This document shows, in pieces, positions 1-7,353 of a stretch of 48,955 nucleotides of DNA (position 1 is its first letter; each line of letters opens with the position of its first letter). A program made the translations under genes and the position numbers. This stretch comes from Sphaerisporangium sp. (GTDB taxonomy: Bacteria > Actinomycetota > Actinomycetes > Streptosporangiales > Streptosporangiaceae). The stretch covers positions 1 through 48,955 of the forward strand of contig JAOPYI010000282.1 of the NCBI GenBank assembly GCA_025964675.1, read 5' to 3'. The notes beneath the pieces are model-generated. The model made no database searches. It was given only the letters and a program-made list of their open reading frames with translations, and had not been told where the DNA came from.

Positions 1-2
1 TC

Positions 3-257
3 GGCCTGCGAAGCGGCGAGATCCGCGCGATCGTGTGGGCGACGGGACTTCGGCCCGACTACGGGTGGCTCGACGTGCCTGTGGTCGACGCGAAGGGCCA
101 ACTGCACCACGAGGGCGGCGTGGTCGACAGCCCGGGACTGTATGCGCTGGGGCTGCCCGTGCTGCGGCGGCGCAAGTCCACGTTCATCCACGGCATCGAG
201 GACGACGCGCGTGAGGTGATCGATCACCTCACGCGGTACCTGGCCGTGCGCCGGTGA
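3..257 (+). CDS. FAD/NAD(P)-dependent oxidoreductase, C-terminal end only
   Basis: The frame is open from the window edge, so only the last 84 residues are present. The visible part has an ATG motif (IVWATGLRPDYGWLD), the usual third FAD/NAD(P)-contact motif of flavin monooxygenases and related two-dinucleotide-binding flavoproteins. It is followed by GLYALGLPVLRRRKSTFIHG and a C-terminal helix. This fits the end of a flavin-containing monooxygenase or pyridine-nucleotide oxidoreductase. Substrate cannot be told. The last codons contain a 28-bp perfect palindrome, listed separately. Confidence 0.75.
   Translation, partial: GLRSGEIRAIVWATGLRPDYGWLDVPVVDAKGQLHHEGGVVDSPGLYALGLPVLRRRKSTFIHGIEDDAREVIDHLTRYLAVRR
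208..235. repeat. 28-bp perfect palindrome inside coding sequence
   Basis: The left arm CGCGTGAGGTGATC (208-221) is followed directly by its exact reverse complement (222-235), with no loop. It lies in the 3' end of the flavoprotein gene and ends about 20 bases before the stop codon. It could act as an operator for the downstream genes, a cruciform or transcript hairpin, or be a coincidence of codon use. Confidence 0.85.
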
Positions 258-367
258 TCCTGGCACGTCCGCCACCGACCGGTGAGTCCGCGGGCACCAC
301 ACCACGTGCTCGCGGGGCGTTGGGCAGCCGAACGGGGATGTCGGTGGTGCTCGCTAACGTACGCCCT

Positions 368-826
368 GTGACGATCCCTGATGTCTCGCTGCCCAAGGCC
401 GGCTCGGCCTCCACCCACGCGCCGATCGCCCCTTTCGCGTCGCTCGGGCGCACGGTGCTCCTCGTGGACGACATCGACCTGGCGCTCGCCTTCTACCGTG
501 ACGTGCTCGGCTTCGCGATCCTGCACGACGAGGAGACGGACGGCTTCCGCTACCTGCACATCGGTCTCCCCGGGCAACAGCCGGCCGGCCTGTGGCTGAT
601 GCCCGCCACCACCGAGCGCGACCGCCGCATGGTCGGGCGCCAGTCGGGTGACCAGCCGCTGCTGGTGCTCTACACCGATCATTTCGATCACGCGCGCGAG
701 CGGCTCGTCGCCCACGGCTCCTCGGTATGGGACGAGCGTGACGACCCGGGCAGCCGTTCGCTGCATTTCCGAGACCCGCTGGGCAACGTCATCGTCGCCG
801 TCCAGTTGAAGGCCCAGGCCCCATGA
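368..826 (+). CDS. VOC (glyoxalase/bleomycin-resistance fold) protein
   Basis: A 152-residue single VOC domain. The first beta-alpha unit is RTVLLVDDIDLALAFYRDVL (about residues 28-47). The typical ending FRDPLGNVI, carrying the last strand of the fold, is near residue 134. VOC proteins use paired beta-alpha-beta-beta-beta units to bind a metal or small ligand, and the substrate here is unknown. The frame is open back to 254, but GTG at 368 is preferred. A TAnnnT box (TAACGT, 355-360) sits 7 bases before it, as in leaderless actinobacterial transcripts, and homologues rarely carry such a long Pro/Arg-rich lead. The stop overlaps the next start by 4 bp, so the two are co-transcribed. Confidence 0.8.
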   Translation: MTIPDVSLPKAGSASTHAPIAPFASLGRTVLLVDDIDLALAFYRDVLGFAILHDEETDGFRYLHIGLPGQQPAGLWLMPATTERDRRMVGRQSGDQPLLVLYTDHFDHARERLVAHGSSVWDERDDPGSRSLHFRDPLGNVIVAVQLKAQAP

Positions 827-1176
827 TCACGGTCGACGACGTGCGCCGGTTGGCGCTCTCGCTGCCCCGCACCGAGGAGAAGCTGGTACGGGACCGCACC
901 ACCTTCCGGGTAGGGCGCATCGTCTACGCCTCCATATCTCCGGACGAGACGTTGATGGGGTTCGCCTTCCCCAAGGAGGAGCGTGCGGCGCTCGTCGCGG
1001 CCGAGCCCGAGAAGTTCGTCATGCCGATCCCCTCCGACGAGCGCTACAACTGGGTCCGGCTCCGCCTGGCCGCGATCGACGAGGCCGAGATGCGTGAGCT
1101 CGTGCTCGAGGCGTGGCAGATGGTCGTGCCGAAGCGGGTCGCCACCGCCTACGCCTCAGACGGAGGGCGGCCGTGA
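823..1176 (+). CDS. MmcQ/YjbR family protein
   Basis: A 117-residue protein of the MmcQ/YjbR fold (CyaY-like). Typical features are the opening DDVRRLALSLPRTEEK, a central GFAFPKEERAALVAAEP segment and the ending YNWVRLRLAAID followed by an ELVLEAWQMV helix. Members are often annotated as DNA-binding, but their role is not established. The ATG overlaps the stop of the VOC gene (ATGA). VOC plus MmcQ/YjbR pairs recur in actinobacteria, which suggests a shared but unknown function. Confidence 0.85.
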   Translation: MITVDDVRRLALSLPRTEEKLVRDRTTFRVGRIVYASISPDETLMGFAFPKEERAALVAAEPEKFVMPIPSDERYNWVRLRLAAIDEAEMRELVLEAWQMVVPKRVATAYASDGGRP

Positions 1177-1185
1177 CCCTCGCTG

Positions 1186-1274
1186 AGCATGGTCCCGAAC
1201 CTTACGCAGCATGGCCCCGACCATCCCAGAGCACGGCCACCAGCCCTCGGGAAGCACGGCCACCAGCTTCGTCC
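1186..1274. repeat. Four degenerate tandem repeats, about 22-bp period
   Basis: Units begin with AGCATGG or AGCACGG at 1186, 1208, 1230 and 1253, so the period is 22, 22 and 23 bp. The last two share AGCACGGCCACCAGC exactly, and the first two share AGCATGG(T/C)CCCGA. The period is not a multiple of three and no gene covers it. It fills the gap between the MmcQ/YjbR gene and a strong hairpin at 1287-1304. Confidence 0.6.
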
Positions 1275-1286
1275 TCGTGACTCCTT

Positions 1287-1304
1287 CCCCTCGTAAACGA
1301 GGGG
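1287..1304 (+). terminator. Hairpin after the VOC-MmcQ/YjbR pair
   Basis: CCCCTCG (1287-1293), loop TAAA, then CGAGGGG (1298-1304), followed by GGCTTCTCG. This is a perfect 7-bp stem 110 bases after the stop. It probably acts as a terminator. The sequence also resembles hairpins seen at ends of IS200/IS605-type elements, but no transposase is present. Confidence 0.55.
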
Positions 1305-1387
1305 GCTTCTCGCTACGCCGCGCGGGCGTTGCGGAGGACCAGCCCCGGCCCTCTTGAATGGACAAAGTGTCGTACGCGGCTGGTTCG

Positions 1388-2152
1388 ATGAGCGGCATGG
1401 ATTTCTCCCGGCTCCTCAGCCGTCTCGATGGCGACTTCAACCTACTCCGGGCCACCGTCGCCGCGACCGACCTGGCCGCACCGGTGCCGTCCTGCCCTGA
1501 CTGGACGGTCGCCGATCTGGCCGGCCACGTCGCGGCCGTCTACCTGCACAAGGCTGAGTGCATCCGGCTTGGCGCGTTCCCCGACCCGTGGCCGCCGGAG
1601 ACGGTCGGCCCCGATCCCGTCACCGCGCTGGACGAGTCTTACGCCGCGATGACCGCGCAGTTCGCCGCGCACTCCCCCGCCGATCACTCGGCCACGTGGT
1701 ACGAGCCCGACCAGACGGTCGGTTTCTGGATCCGCCGCATGGCTCAGGAGACGGTCATCCATCGCGCCGACGCGGAGGTGGCCGCGGGACACGCCGTGTC
1801 CCCGATCGCCCCCGATCTCGCCGTCGACGGTGTCGACGAGGTTCTCAAGCTCTTCCTCGGCTACGGAAGCACCGTCTGGAAGGACGACTTCGGCGCCCTG
1901 CTGGACACGCCGGACACGCGCCCCGTCTCGGTCTCCACCGGCCACCACGCCTGGACCCTCACGGCCGCCTCCTCCGGCGTGGAGATCGGCGACGCCGCCA
2001 CGGGCTTCGGGGGCGACGCCCTGGTGAGCGGCGAGGCCGCGCCACTGCTGCTCTGGCTGTGGAACCGCGCCGGCGACGACGCCGTCCGCCTCTCCGGCGA
2101 TCCGGAGCTGCTCCATCAGTTCCACGCCCTGCGCACGGCCGCGACACAGTGA
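1388..2152 (+). CDS. Maleylpyruvate isomerase N-terminal (DinB/MDMPI) family protein
   Basis: A 254-residue protein of the mycothiol-dependent maleylpyruvate isomerase family. The four-helix DinB-like N-terminal half contains CPDWTVADLAGHV (Cys36 to His48/Val49) and the later QETVIHRADAE stretch. His48, Glu121 and His125 fit the family's metal triad. A C-terminal MDMPI domain runs to the end (LWLWNRAGDDAVRLSGDPEL). Such proteins are numerous in actinobacteria, and most act on unknown mycothiol or small-molecule substrates, so a maleylpyruvate activity should not be assumed. Starts at 1358, 1388 and 1397 are all possible. 1388 is chosen because homology begins right after it, and no clear ribosome site decides it. 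A paralogue lies at 15.4-16.2 kb. Confidence 0.8.
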   Translation: MSGMDFSRLLSRLDGDFNLLRATVAATDLAAPVPSCPDWTVADLAGHVAAVYLHKAECIRLGAFPDPWPPETVGPDPVTALDESYAAMTAQFAAHSPADHSATWYEPDQTVGFWIRRMAQETVIHRADAEVAAGHAVSPIAPDLAVDGVDEVLKLFLGYGSTVWKDDFGALLDTPDTRPVSVSTGHHAWTLTAASSGVEIGDAATGFGGDALVSGEAAPLLLWLWNRAGDDAVRLSGDPELLHQFHALRTAATQ

Positions 2153-2250
2153 TCCCCTGCCCCGTGCTCGGAAGGGGGCGTTCCGGAGGAGCCGGCAGGC
2201 GATTTTGTCGGTGCCGGAGTTCACACTCATCGGTGTGACCACCTCATCCC

Positions 2251-2326
2251 AAGGAGGTTCCCGATGGCGCGACGACGGGTCAGAGGGCGTAGGTGGGGAA
2301 GAGGTTGGTCGTCGGCCAGGTGGTGA
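2251..2326 (+). other. Strong ribosome site and 20-codon Arg/Trp-rich ORF, possible gene remnant
   Basis: AAGGAGG (2251-2257) lies 6 bases before an ATG at 2264. The frame runs only 20 codons, giving MARRRVRGRRWGRGWSSARW, and stops at 2324-2326. It runs antisense into the 3' end of the serine hydrolase gene. The upstream 60 bases include the short inverted repeat TCACA/TGTGA. Either a gene start was cut off by a past rearrangement, or a tiny cationic peptide is made. No homologue is recognised. Confidence 0.35.
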
Positions 2327-3536
2327 CGGCGTTCGCGGCCTTGTGGAGCAGGCTGTCGATGTCGCCGTACCCGAGCCCCGACGGGTCGTCACGCTGGTCG
2401 AACAACACCACCCAGCTCAGCCCGTCGAACCGGCGGACCATGAGGGCCGAGGTGCCCGGCAGCGAGCCGTCGTGCCAGGTGTTCTTGCCGCCGGTGACCG
2501 GGCGCACCATCCAGCCCATGCCGTAGTACCAGCCGTCGGAGTTGACCCCGATGGATGGCTTGGCGAACATCTTCGCGATGGACGCCGAGGTGAGCACCCC
2601 TGCGGCGTCGAAGATCGTGGTGAACTTCGCCAGGTCGACGGCCGAGGAGAGCCAGCCTCCGTGGGCGGCCATGTTCTCGATGTTGAAGCTTCCGTACGGA
2701 GCCGGAACTACCGTCGCGGAGGTGTCGAGCACCGTTGATCCGGTGCCCGCGGAGAAGTACGGAGCCTCTGTCGACCGCCTGAGAGTCTTGGCGGACCGGC
2801 CGAGCACCATCCGTTTGATCTTCACAGGCCCGAGGACCTTCTGCTGCACGTAGCTCGCGTACGACAGGCCGCTGACCTTCTCAATGATCTTACCGAGCAG
2901 CAGGTAGCCATAGTTGGAGTAGGCGTACTTCGTCCCCGGCGCGAAGTCGAGCGGGCGTCGTGTCGTGTAGTCCATGACCTGCGGCTGGCTCACCGGCAGA
3001 GGAACGCCGAGGAGCTTGGCGACGGCGCGGTCCTGGAACATCGGGTCCGGGGAGACCGAACGGTCCCAGCCGCCCAGGTGCTGCAACAGGTGCAGCACGG
3101 TGACGTTGCCCAGCCGGGCGTCGGCGGTCGTGCTCAGGCCGAGCAGGGGCGCCACCCGGGCGGACAGGCTCAGCTTTCCGTCCTGGACGAGCTTCATCAC
3201 CGCCGTCGCGGTGACGGGCTTGCTCACGCTGGCCACGCGGAACAGCGAGGTGGGGCCCGCCTGGAACGACGTGTCCGCGGTCCAGTTGTAGCCACGGGCC
3301 AGCACCAGCTTGCCTTTGCGCACCACGGCCAGGGACGCGTGCGGAATGGTGCGCGCCTGCATGAAGCTCTTGAGTGTGCTGTCGAATGACGCCAGCCCCG
3401 AAGCGGTCTGCCCGGTGACCCGCCAGACCCGGGCCGCGGAGGTGCCGGCGATGGCCGGTTCAGTCTGTGTGGCGGCGGCGACTCCGGCCGCCGCGGCGCC
3501 CGTCAGCAGCCGGAACGTGTCCCTGCGAGTAAGCAT
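2280..3536 (-). CDS. Secreted serine hydrolase, beta-lactamase class C / DD-peptidase fold
   Basis: A 418-residue protein with a twin-arginine signal (MLTRRDTFRLLTGAAAAGVA), so it is probably exported folded through Tat. The catalytic motifs are in order: SVSK (Ser103, Lys106), YSN (206-208) and HDG (355-357), which replaces KTG. The HDG variant is usual in esterase-like and D-aminopeptidase-like members of family S12. It may therefore be a peptidase, esterase or penicillin-binding-protein relative rather than a true beta-lactamase. The frame extends further upstream, but ATG at 3536 is supported by GGGGGA just before it and by the signal peptide beginning there. It is monocistronic, with its 3' end facing the MDMPI gene. 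Confidence 0.9.
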   Translation of the reverse strand: MLTRRDTFRLLTGAAAAGVAAATQTEPAIAGTSAARVWRVTGQTASGLASFDSTLKSFMQARTIPHASLAVVRKGKLVLARGYNWTADTSFQAGPTSLFRVASVSKPVTATAVMKLVQDGKLSLSARVAPLLGLSTTADARLGNVTVLHLLQHLGGWDRSVSPDPMFQDRAVAKLLGVPLPVSQPQVMDYTTRRPLDFAPGTKYAYSNYGYLLLGKIIEKVSGLSYASYVQQKVLGPVKIKRMVLGRSAKTLRRSTEAPYFSAGTGSTVLDTSATVVPAPYGSFNIENMAAHGGWLSSAVDLAKFTTIFDAAGVLTSASIAKMFAKPSIGVNSDGWYYGMGWMVRPVTGGKNTWHDGSLPGTSALMVRRFDGLSWVVLFDQRDDPSGLGYGDIDSLLHKAANAVTTWPTTNLFPTYAL

Positions 3537-3741
3537 CCCAGATCCCCCGATCACGGTCAGGTAATGACAAAAGTGGATCTTACGGGAACCGGTGCCGCAC
3601 ACACGGAGATTCGAAGAAGGATCAAGAAAGCGCCGACAAACGCGATTTGCCAAGGCCTGGAAAAGCACCACACGGCGCGGCATACTAGCCTGACGATCTG
3701 CCGTCCAGTGGGGAACTCATCGCAGGCGAAGGAGTAGCGCG

Positions 3742-4164
3742 ATGGACCCCGCCCTGGCCAGCCTTGCCGGCGCCGCGGGAGCAGCCCTGGTCCAGGCCAT
3801 GACCAGAGACAGCTGGGACGCGGCCAAGGCCCGCTTCTCCAAGATCTTCAAACGTCACAGCGAAGACGGCGAGCCGGATCTGGCACTCGAGCTCGACATG
3901 ACCGAGCACCGGCTACGACTGCCTGCCGACGCGCTGGAACCGGCGGTCGCCGAGGAGCGACAACGCTGGGCGGCCCTGCTGGCCGCCTTCCTCGCCCAGC
4001 ACGGTGACGCCGCCCCGGAGCTCCAGGACTTCGTCCAGGACGTGCGGCAGCTCGCCGTACGCGACTCCGGCAACGTGGTGCAGCAGATAAGCGCCGGACG
4101 CGACTCCTACACCGCAGGCCGCGACCAGCACGTGTTCCCGCGCATGGGCGACGATGAAAGCTGA
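3742..4164 (+). CDS. Unrecognised 140-residue protein with C-terminal AGRD repeat
   Basis: Not recognised as a named family. The first 40 residues (ASLAGAAGAALVQAMTRDSW) form a small Ala-rich helix followed by WDAAKARFSKIFKRH. The middle is acidic and helical. The C-terminus has SAGRDSYTAGRDQHV (117-131), a short repeat of a type I associate with actinobacterial multidomain signalling or NTPase proteins. ATG follows GGCGAAGGAGTAGCGCG, which contains AAGGAG. The stop overlaps the next start by 11 bp, so it is the first gene of the 3.7-6.9 kb set. It may be an adaptor or oligomerisation partner for the 384-residue protein, but that is inference. Confidence 0.75.
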   Translation: MDPALASLAGAAGAALVQAMTRDSWDAAKARFSKIFKRHSEDGEPDLALELDMTEHRLRLPADALEPAVAEERQRWAALLAAFLAQHGDAAPELQDFVQDVRQLAVRDSGNVVQQISAGRDSYTAGRDQHVFPRMGDDES

Positions 4165-5308
4165 GCAGGGGGACGCCCTGGTCCAGCGGGTCCTGGCTCG
4201 GCGGGACGCCTTCGCCGCCGCCCGCGACCTCTATGTGAACGTCCTGATGGAGAGACCGCAGGCCCGTCCCGGCCCGGGCAGCGGCGACTCCTACCGGCGT
4301 GAGCGGTCCCTGTTCGTGCAGTACGTCAACCCCGAGATCCTGGCGTGTTACGGCAAGGACATCACCAGGGGCGACGTGGCGCAGATCCTGACGCAGGCGC
4401 TGTGGGCCACCCGGCTGGCCGTGCTCCTGACCGACGCCTATCTGATCTTCCCCTCGTCCTACATGTTCGAGCTGCCGTGGTTCGGCGCTTTCCTCGGAGG
4501 AATAGAACCCCTGATCCGCGAGGGAGTCGTGCGCCACACGTCCCCGACTCCAGAGCTGACGGCGTACCAGGACATGAAGGTCCGCGAGTACCGGCGCGAC
4601 GAGAGGAATCCCTACTCGGCGCCGCAGCGGCTCCGTATCGAGCCCGATCTCGCGTGGTATCCCCATTTCGGGAAGCCGACGGCCATCGGCATCGCCGACC
4701 TGTGGAAGAAGGCGCTGGCTCCGGAGGGCGACCTGTCCGGCGTCGTCCACGCGGTCGCACGAGCGTGGCACCGGCCGTACGGGCGGGTGGAGAGCATCAT
4801 GGCCAAGTCTCCCGACCGGCTGGAGGGGCAGGCGTTCGTCAAGCGTTTCGTCCAGCGAACGCTGCCCGGCCCGGTGCCCGGCGACGCCGAGAGCCTGCTC
4901 GCCCTCTTCCTGTCGGCGGCCTACCTGCGCAGTTACGTACGCGATCTGGACACCGCGATCCTCACCGACCTTCCGACCGGGCCGCTTTCCTGCGAGCTCG
5001 ACGACTCGATGGAGGACATGAAGGGACGGCTTCTCTCGTCCCGCCGCCTGGACCTCGCACTTCGCTGGTTGCGAGTCGATCATTTCGTTCACCGTGGGGC
5101 AACGTGGAAGGAGCTCATTCTTCTGAGATCCAGCCCTGAGTTCGGCATGATTACGTCGATGCTGTATGGGAGCGGTTCAGCGAACGCATTCAGGCTCGCG
5201 ATCATCGGCGCCAGCAGGTCACGGCACTTCGATCCCGCCGTCACCAGTGGGGATGCGCTGTCCAATGTGGCGGTCGTGGCGGACGAGCTGGCACGAATGA
5301 TCGGCTGA
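4154..5308 (+). CDS. Unrecognised 384-residue protein of a putative nucleotide-linked operon
   Basis: I do not recognise the family. Residues 14-28 (LARRDAFAAARDLYV) match the pattern of the AGRD repeat that ends the preceding protein. A hydrophobic and aromatic stretch follows at about 85-120 (LAVLLTDAYLIFPSSYMFEL then PWFGAFLGGIEPLIREGVV). After that comes a charged section and a helical C-terminal half ending in a small-residue region (GSGSANAFRLAIIGASRSRH). No clear catalytic motif, nucleotide-binding loop or transmembrane segment stands out. It starts inside the previous gene (11-bp overlap) and is followed after 62 bp by the deoxyribosyltransferase-like gene, in line with one transcript. 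Confidence 0.75.
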   Translation: MKAEQGDALVQRVLARRDAFAAARDLYVNVLMERPQARPGPGSGDSYRRERSLFVQYVNPEILACYGKDITRGDVAQILTQALWATRLAVLLTDAYLIFPSSYMFELPWFGAFLGGIEPLIREGVVRHTSPTPELTAYQDMKVREYRRDERNPYSAPQRLRIEPDLAWYPHFGKPTAIGIADLWKKALAPEGDLSGVVHAVARAWHRPYGRVESIMAKSPDRLEGQAFVKRFVQRTLPGPVPGDAESLLALFLSAAYLRSYVRDLDTAILTDLPTGPLSCELDDSMEDMKGRLLSSRRLDLALRWLRVDHFVHRGATWKELILLRSSPEFGMITSMLYGSGSANAFRLAIIGASRSRHFDPAVTSGDALSNVAVVADELARMIG

Positions 5309-5370
5309 CCGTTCCCCGTATCCCGCGCGGATTCCGTGGCGGGCGGAACGAGCACGGCGAGGGAACACCA

Positions 5371-5958
5371 ATGAAGCTTTCGGTGTACTGCTCCGGATCG
5401 ATCGCGAAGGGGGCCTCCGACAACAGGAAGCTCACCTGGTCCGACACGGAAAGGTTGGAGGTTGCCAAGGGAGCCGCGCCACACGAGGTCGTCTTCCTCA
5501 ACCCCGACGACCCCATCACCGACCCGAACAACACCCTTGGGCAGTTTGGTCGAGACATGTACCAGGTAATGGTCGCGACAGCGGTCATCGTGGACGCGCG
5601 GGAGAGGCGCGGCCTCGGCATCGGCGTCGAGATGGCGGCGGCCGGCACCTTCGGCACGCCTGTCATCGTCGTGGCACCGCCGAACTCCAAATACCGGGCC
5701 GACAGGCTCGAATACCGCGGGGTCACGGTTCACGACTACGTCCACCCGCACGTCGCCGCCCTCTCCGCGGCCATCGCCGACGACTTCCTCGCCGCCGGCG
5801 AGCAGTTGGCGCGCATCGTGGACGCCAACGCCCTCCCCCGGCTGGCGCACGTGCCCGGCTGGCTCGGCAGGGCGATCGACGAATATCGCGACAACGTCCT
5901 CGGAGCCGACACCCCCATGCTGGAGGCGTTGAGACAGCTCGACCGAATCCCTGGATGA
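5371..5958 (+). CDS. Nucleoside 2-deoxyribosyltransferase-like protein
   Basis: A 195-residue protein. It opens with a Rossmann-like strand and SGSIAKG (8-14), then carries VDARERRGLGIGVEMAAAG (74-92) followed by GTPVIVV. This order (first strand plus small-residue loop, a D-x-R segment, a G-x-G-x-E with the Glu at 87, then the next strand) is that of the nucleoside deoxyribosyltransferase fold, whose Glu is the nucleophile that forms the sugar ester. It is longer than the usual 140-160 residues, with a helical C-terminal extension after residue 125. Known relatives transfer deoxyribose between bases or hydrolyse nucleotide N-glycosidic bonds. Start ATG follows GAGGGAACACCA. Confidence 0.7.
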   Translation: MKLSVYCSGSIAKGASDNRKLTWSDTERLEVAKGAAPHEVVFLNPDDPITDPNNTLGQFGRDMYQVMVATAVIVDARERRGLGIGVEMAAAGTFGTPVIVVAPPNSKYRADRLEYRGVTVHDYVHPHVAALSAAIADDFLAAGEQLARIVDANALPRLAHVPGWLGRAIDEYRDNVLGADTPMLEALRQLDRIPG

Positions 5959-5975
5959 CCGGATAGGAGGACCAG

Positions 5976-6872
5976 GTGATCCTCGATGCGGAGGACAGCA
6001 CCGCGGAGCTCATCGAGGCGGGAACGGACGCGTCCCGGTTGTACGTGGTGCGCAACAGCGCTCTGGAACGAATGCTCTTCGACCGGAACCTCGTCGGAAC
6101 GGATTTCCGCCGGGCGTGCCTGGAGTCGAGCCGCCACTTCATCCGCCATCTGGCGGACGAGTATCACCCAGATGACACTGCCGAGCTGATGATCCTGAGC
6201 AAGGGGCTGGTGTACCAGCTCGGCGACGCCGTGGCCCAGCAGAGCGGTCACAACCTGCCGCTGAACCTGGTCGCCACCTCGCGCGTGGCGGTGTCCGCGG
6301 AGTCCGCCCGGGTCGAGGTCTCCTACGCCCAGATCGAGGCGCCCGCGCGGACGCTGCTGGTCGGAGACACCGTCGCCTCCGGGGCGACGATCGTCGCGGC
6401 GGTCGCCCGCTACCTGGAGACCCACACGCTGAAGCGGCTGTACGTCCTGTCGTACGCCGGGACCATGGCTGGAGCGGAGAGGATCGCCGCCTTCTGCGCG
6501 AATAGGGGCATACGGTCGACGTTCCTCTACGGCCTGGCCGCCTTCGGCCTGGGTCTCAACGGGTTCGACCTCTCGTTCCTGCATCCGGAGACGGTCACCA
6601 GGCAGGCGTACGTCGAGAGAGCCGCGAAGCAGTTCTCCGGCAGGCCGGTCTCGGCCGTGGGATGGGACTTCGGCTCGCAGGTCGTGTCCCCGCGCAAGTA
6701 CAGACGGCTGTGCTGGGTCGAGGCGGAGGTCTGGGGCCTGCACGGCAGCGACTGCCTGGCGGTCGCCGAGAGACCGGAGAGCTGGGCCGAGCTGGCCCAC
6801 GAGCGTGCGGCGTACGCGGACGCCCTCGGGCCGGGATGGAAGCACATCATCCATTCACGCGACGCCCTGTGA
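5976..6872 (+). CDS. Phosphoribosyltransferase-like protein
   Basis: A 298-residue protein starting at GTG after a clear AGGAGG. Residues 127-140 (LLVGDTVASGATIV) form a strand followed by an acidic-small-Thr loop, the place and pattern of the PRPP-binding loop of type I phosphoribosyltransferases. Here one of the usual two acidic residues is replaced (VGD rather than DD), so catalysis is not certain. The N-terminal 100 residues and the C-terminal Trp-rich part (LCWVEAEVWGLHG) are not recognised. It lies 17 bp after the deoxyribosyltransferase-like gene. Together they suggest processing of a nucleoside or nucleotide, with either salvage or a phage-defence or toxin role possible. Confidence 0.7.
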   Translation: MILDAEDSTAELIEAGTDASRLYVVRNSALERMLFDRNLVGTDFRRACLESSRHFIRHLADEYHPDDTAELMILSKGLVYQLGDAVAQQSGHNLPLNLVATSRVAVSAESARVEVSYAQIEAPARTLLVGDTVASGATIVAAVARYLETHTLKRLYVLSYAGTMAGAERIAAFCANRGIRSTFLYGLAAFGLGLNGFDLSFLHPETVTRQAYVERAAKQFSGRPVSAVGWDFGSQVVSPRKYRRLCWVEAEVWGLHGSDCLAVAERPESWAELAHERAAYADALGPGWKHIIHSRDAL

Positions 6873-6958
6873 TGTCACTTTCATCCAGCTGGCACCTGCC
6901 ACGCATTGCGGGGCGGTGAGCGGCTGGCGACAATGGATATCGGCTAAGGAGGTCGCCG

Positions 6959-7156
6959 ATGGCTGAGAACAGCGCATCGACGGAGGAGTTCACCGACGAG
7001 GAGTACGCCTTTCTGCGCTACGCCAGATTCGGGGAGCTGCCGGCCCGCGTCCTGCCCAGCGAGATGGTCGAGGAAGTCAAGACCGACCATCCCCACGATG
7101 TTCCGGAGCAGGCCTTCGACGCCCGCCGCTGGGGTGAGGCGGGCCGCTTCCTGTGA
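6959..7156 (+). CDS. Small acidic protein, 65 residues, function unknown
   Basis: ATG is preceded by CTAAGGAGGTCGCCG, a near-perfect ribosome site, which is the main support. The product is acidic (EEFTDEEYAFLRYARFGELP) with no signal or membrane segment. It reads like a conserved actinobacterial orphan, but no family name can be given. It lies 86 bp after the phosphoribosyltransferase-like gene on the same strand and could belong to that transcript, or be separate. It converges with the MerR-type gene. Confidence 0.65.
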   Translation: MAENSASTEEFTDEEYAFLRYARFGELPARVLPSEMVEEVKTDHPHDVPEQAFDARRWGEAGRFL

Positions 7157-7353
7157 AAGGGAGTCCCGCCTGATCACGTGGACGGGGCGTCCTGGAGGAA
7201 CTCGTATTCAACGACGCCACTGCGCGACATTCTCAGGCACCACGTGCTGGTTTTGATGGAATGCTGAACCATTGATCAGGCGAAATGCCCCGTCACTCAT
7301 GCATGGTTTCCTTCCGTGGCCATGCCTTTTCCTGTGGTGGACGTGACTCGGCC

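Noticed and set aside
1287-1316. Intact IS200/IS605 element end
   Set aside because: No transposase or TnpB gene, no second end and no flanking duplication are visible, so only a terminator-like hairpin is called.
5089-5850. Open frame of 253 codons on the minus strand across the deoxyribosyltransferase-like gene
   Set aside because: Antisense shadow. The plus strand has a good ribosome site and a recognisable fold.
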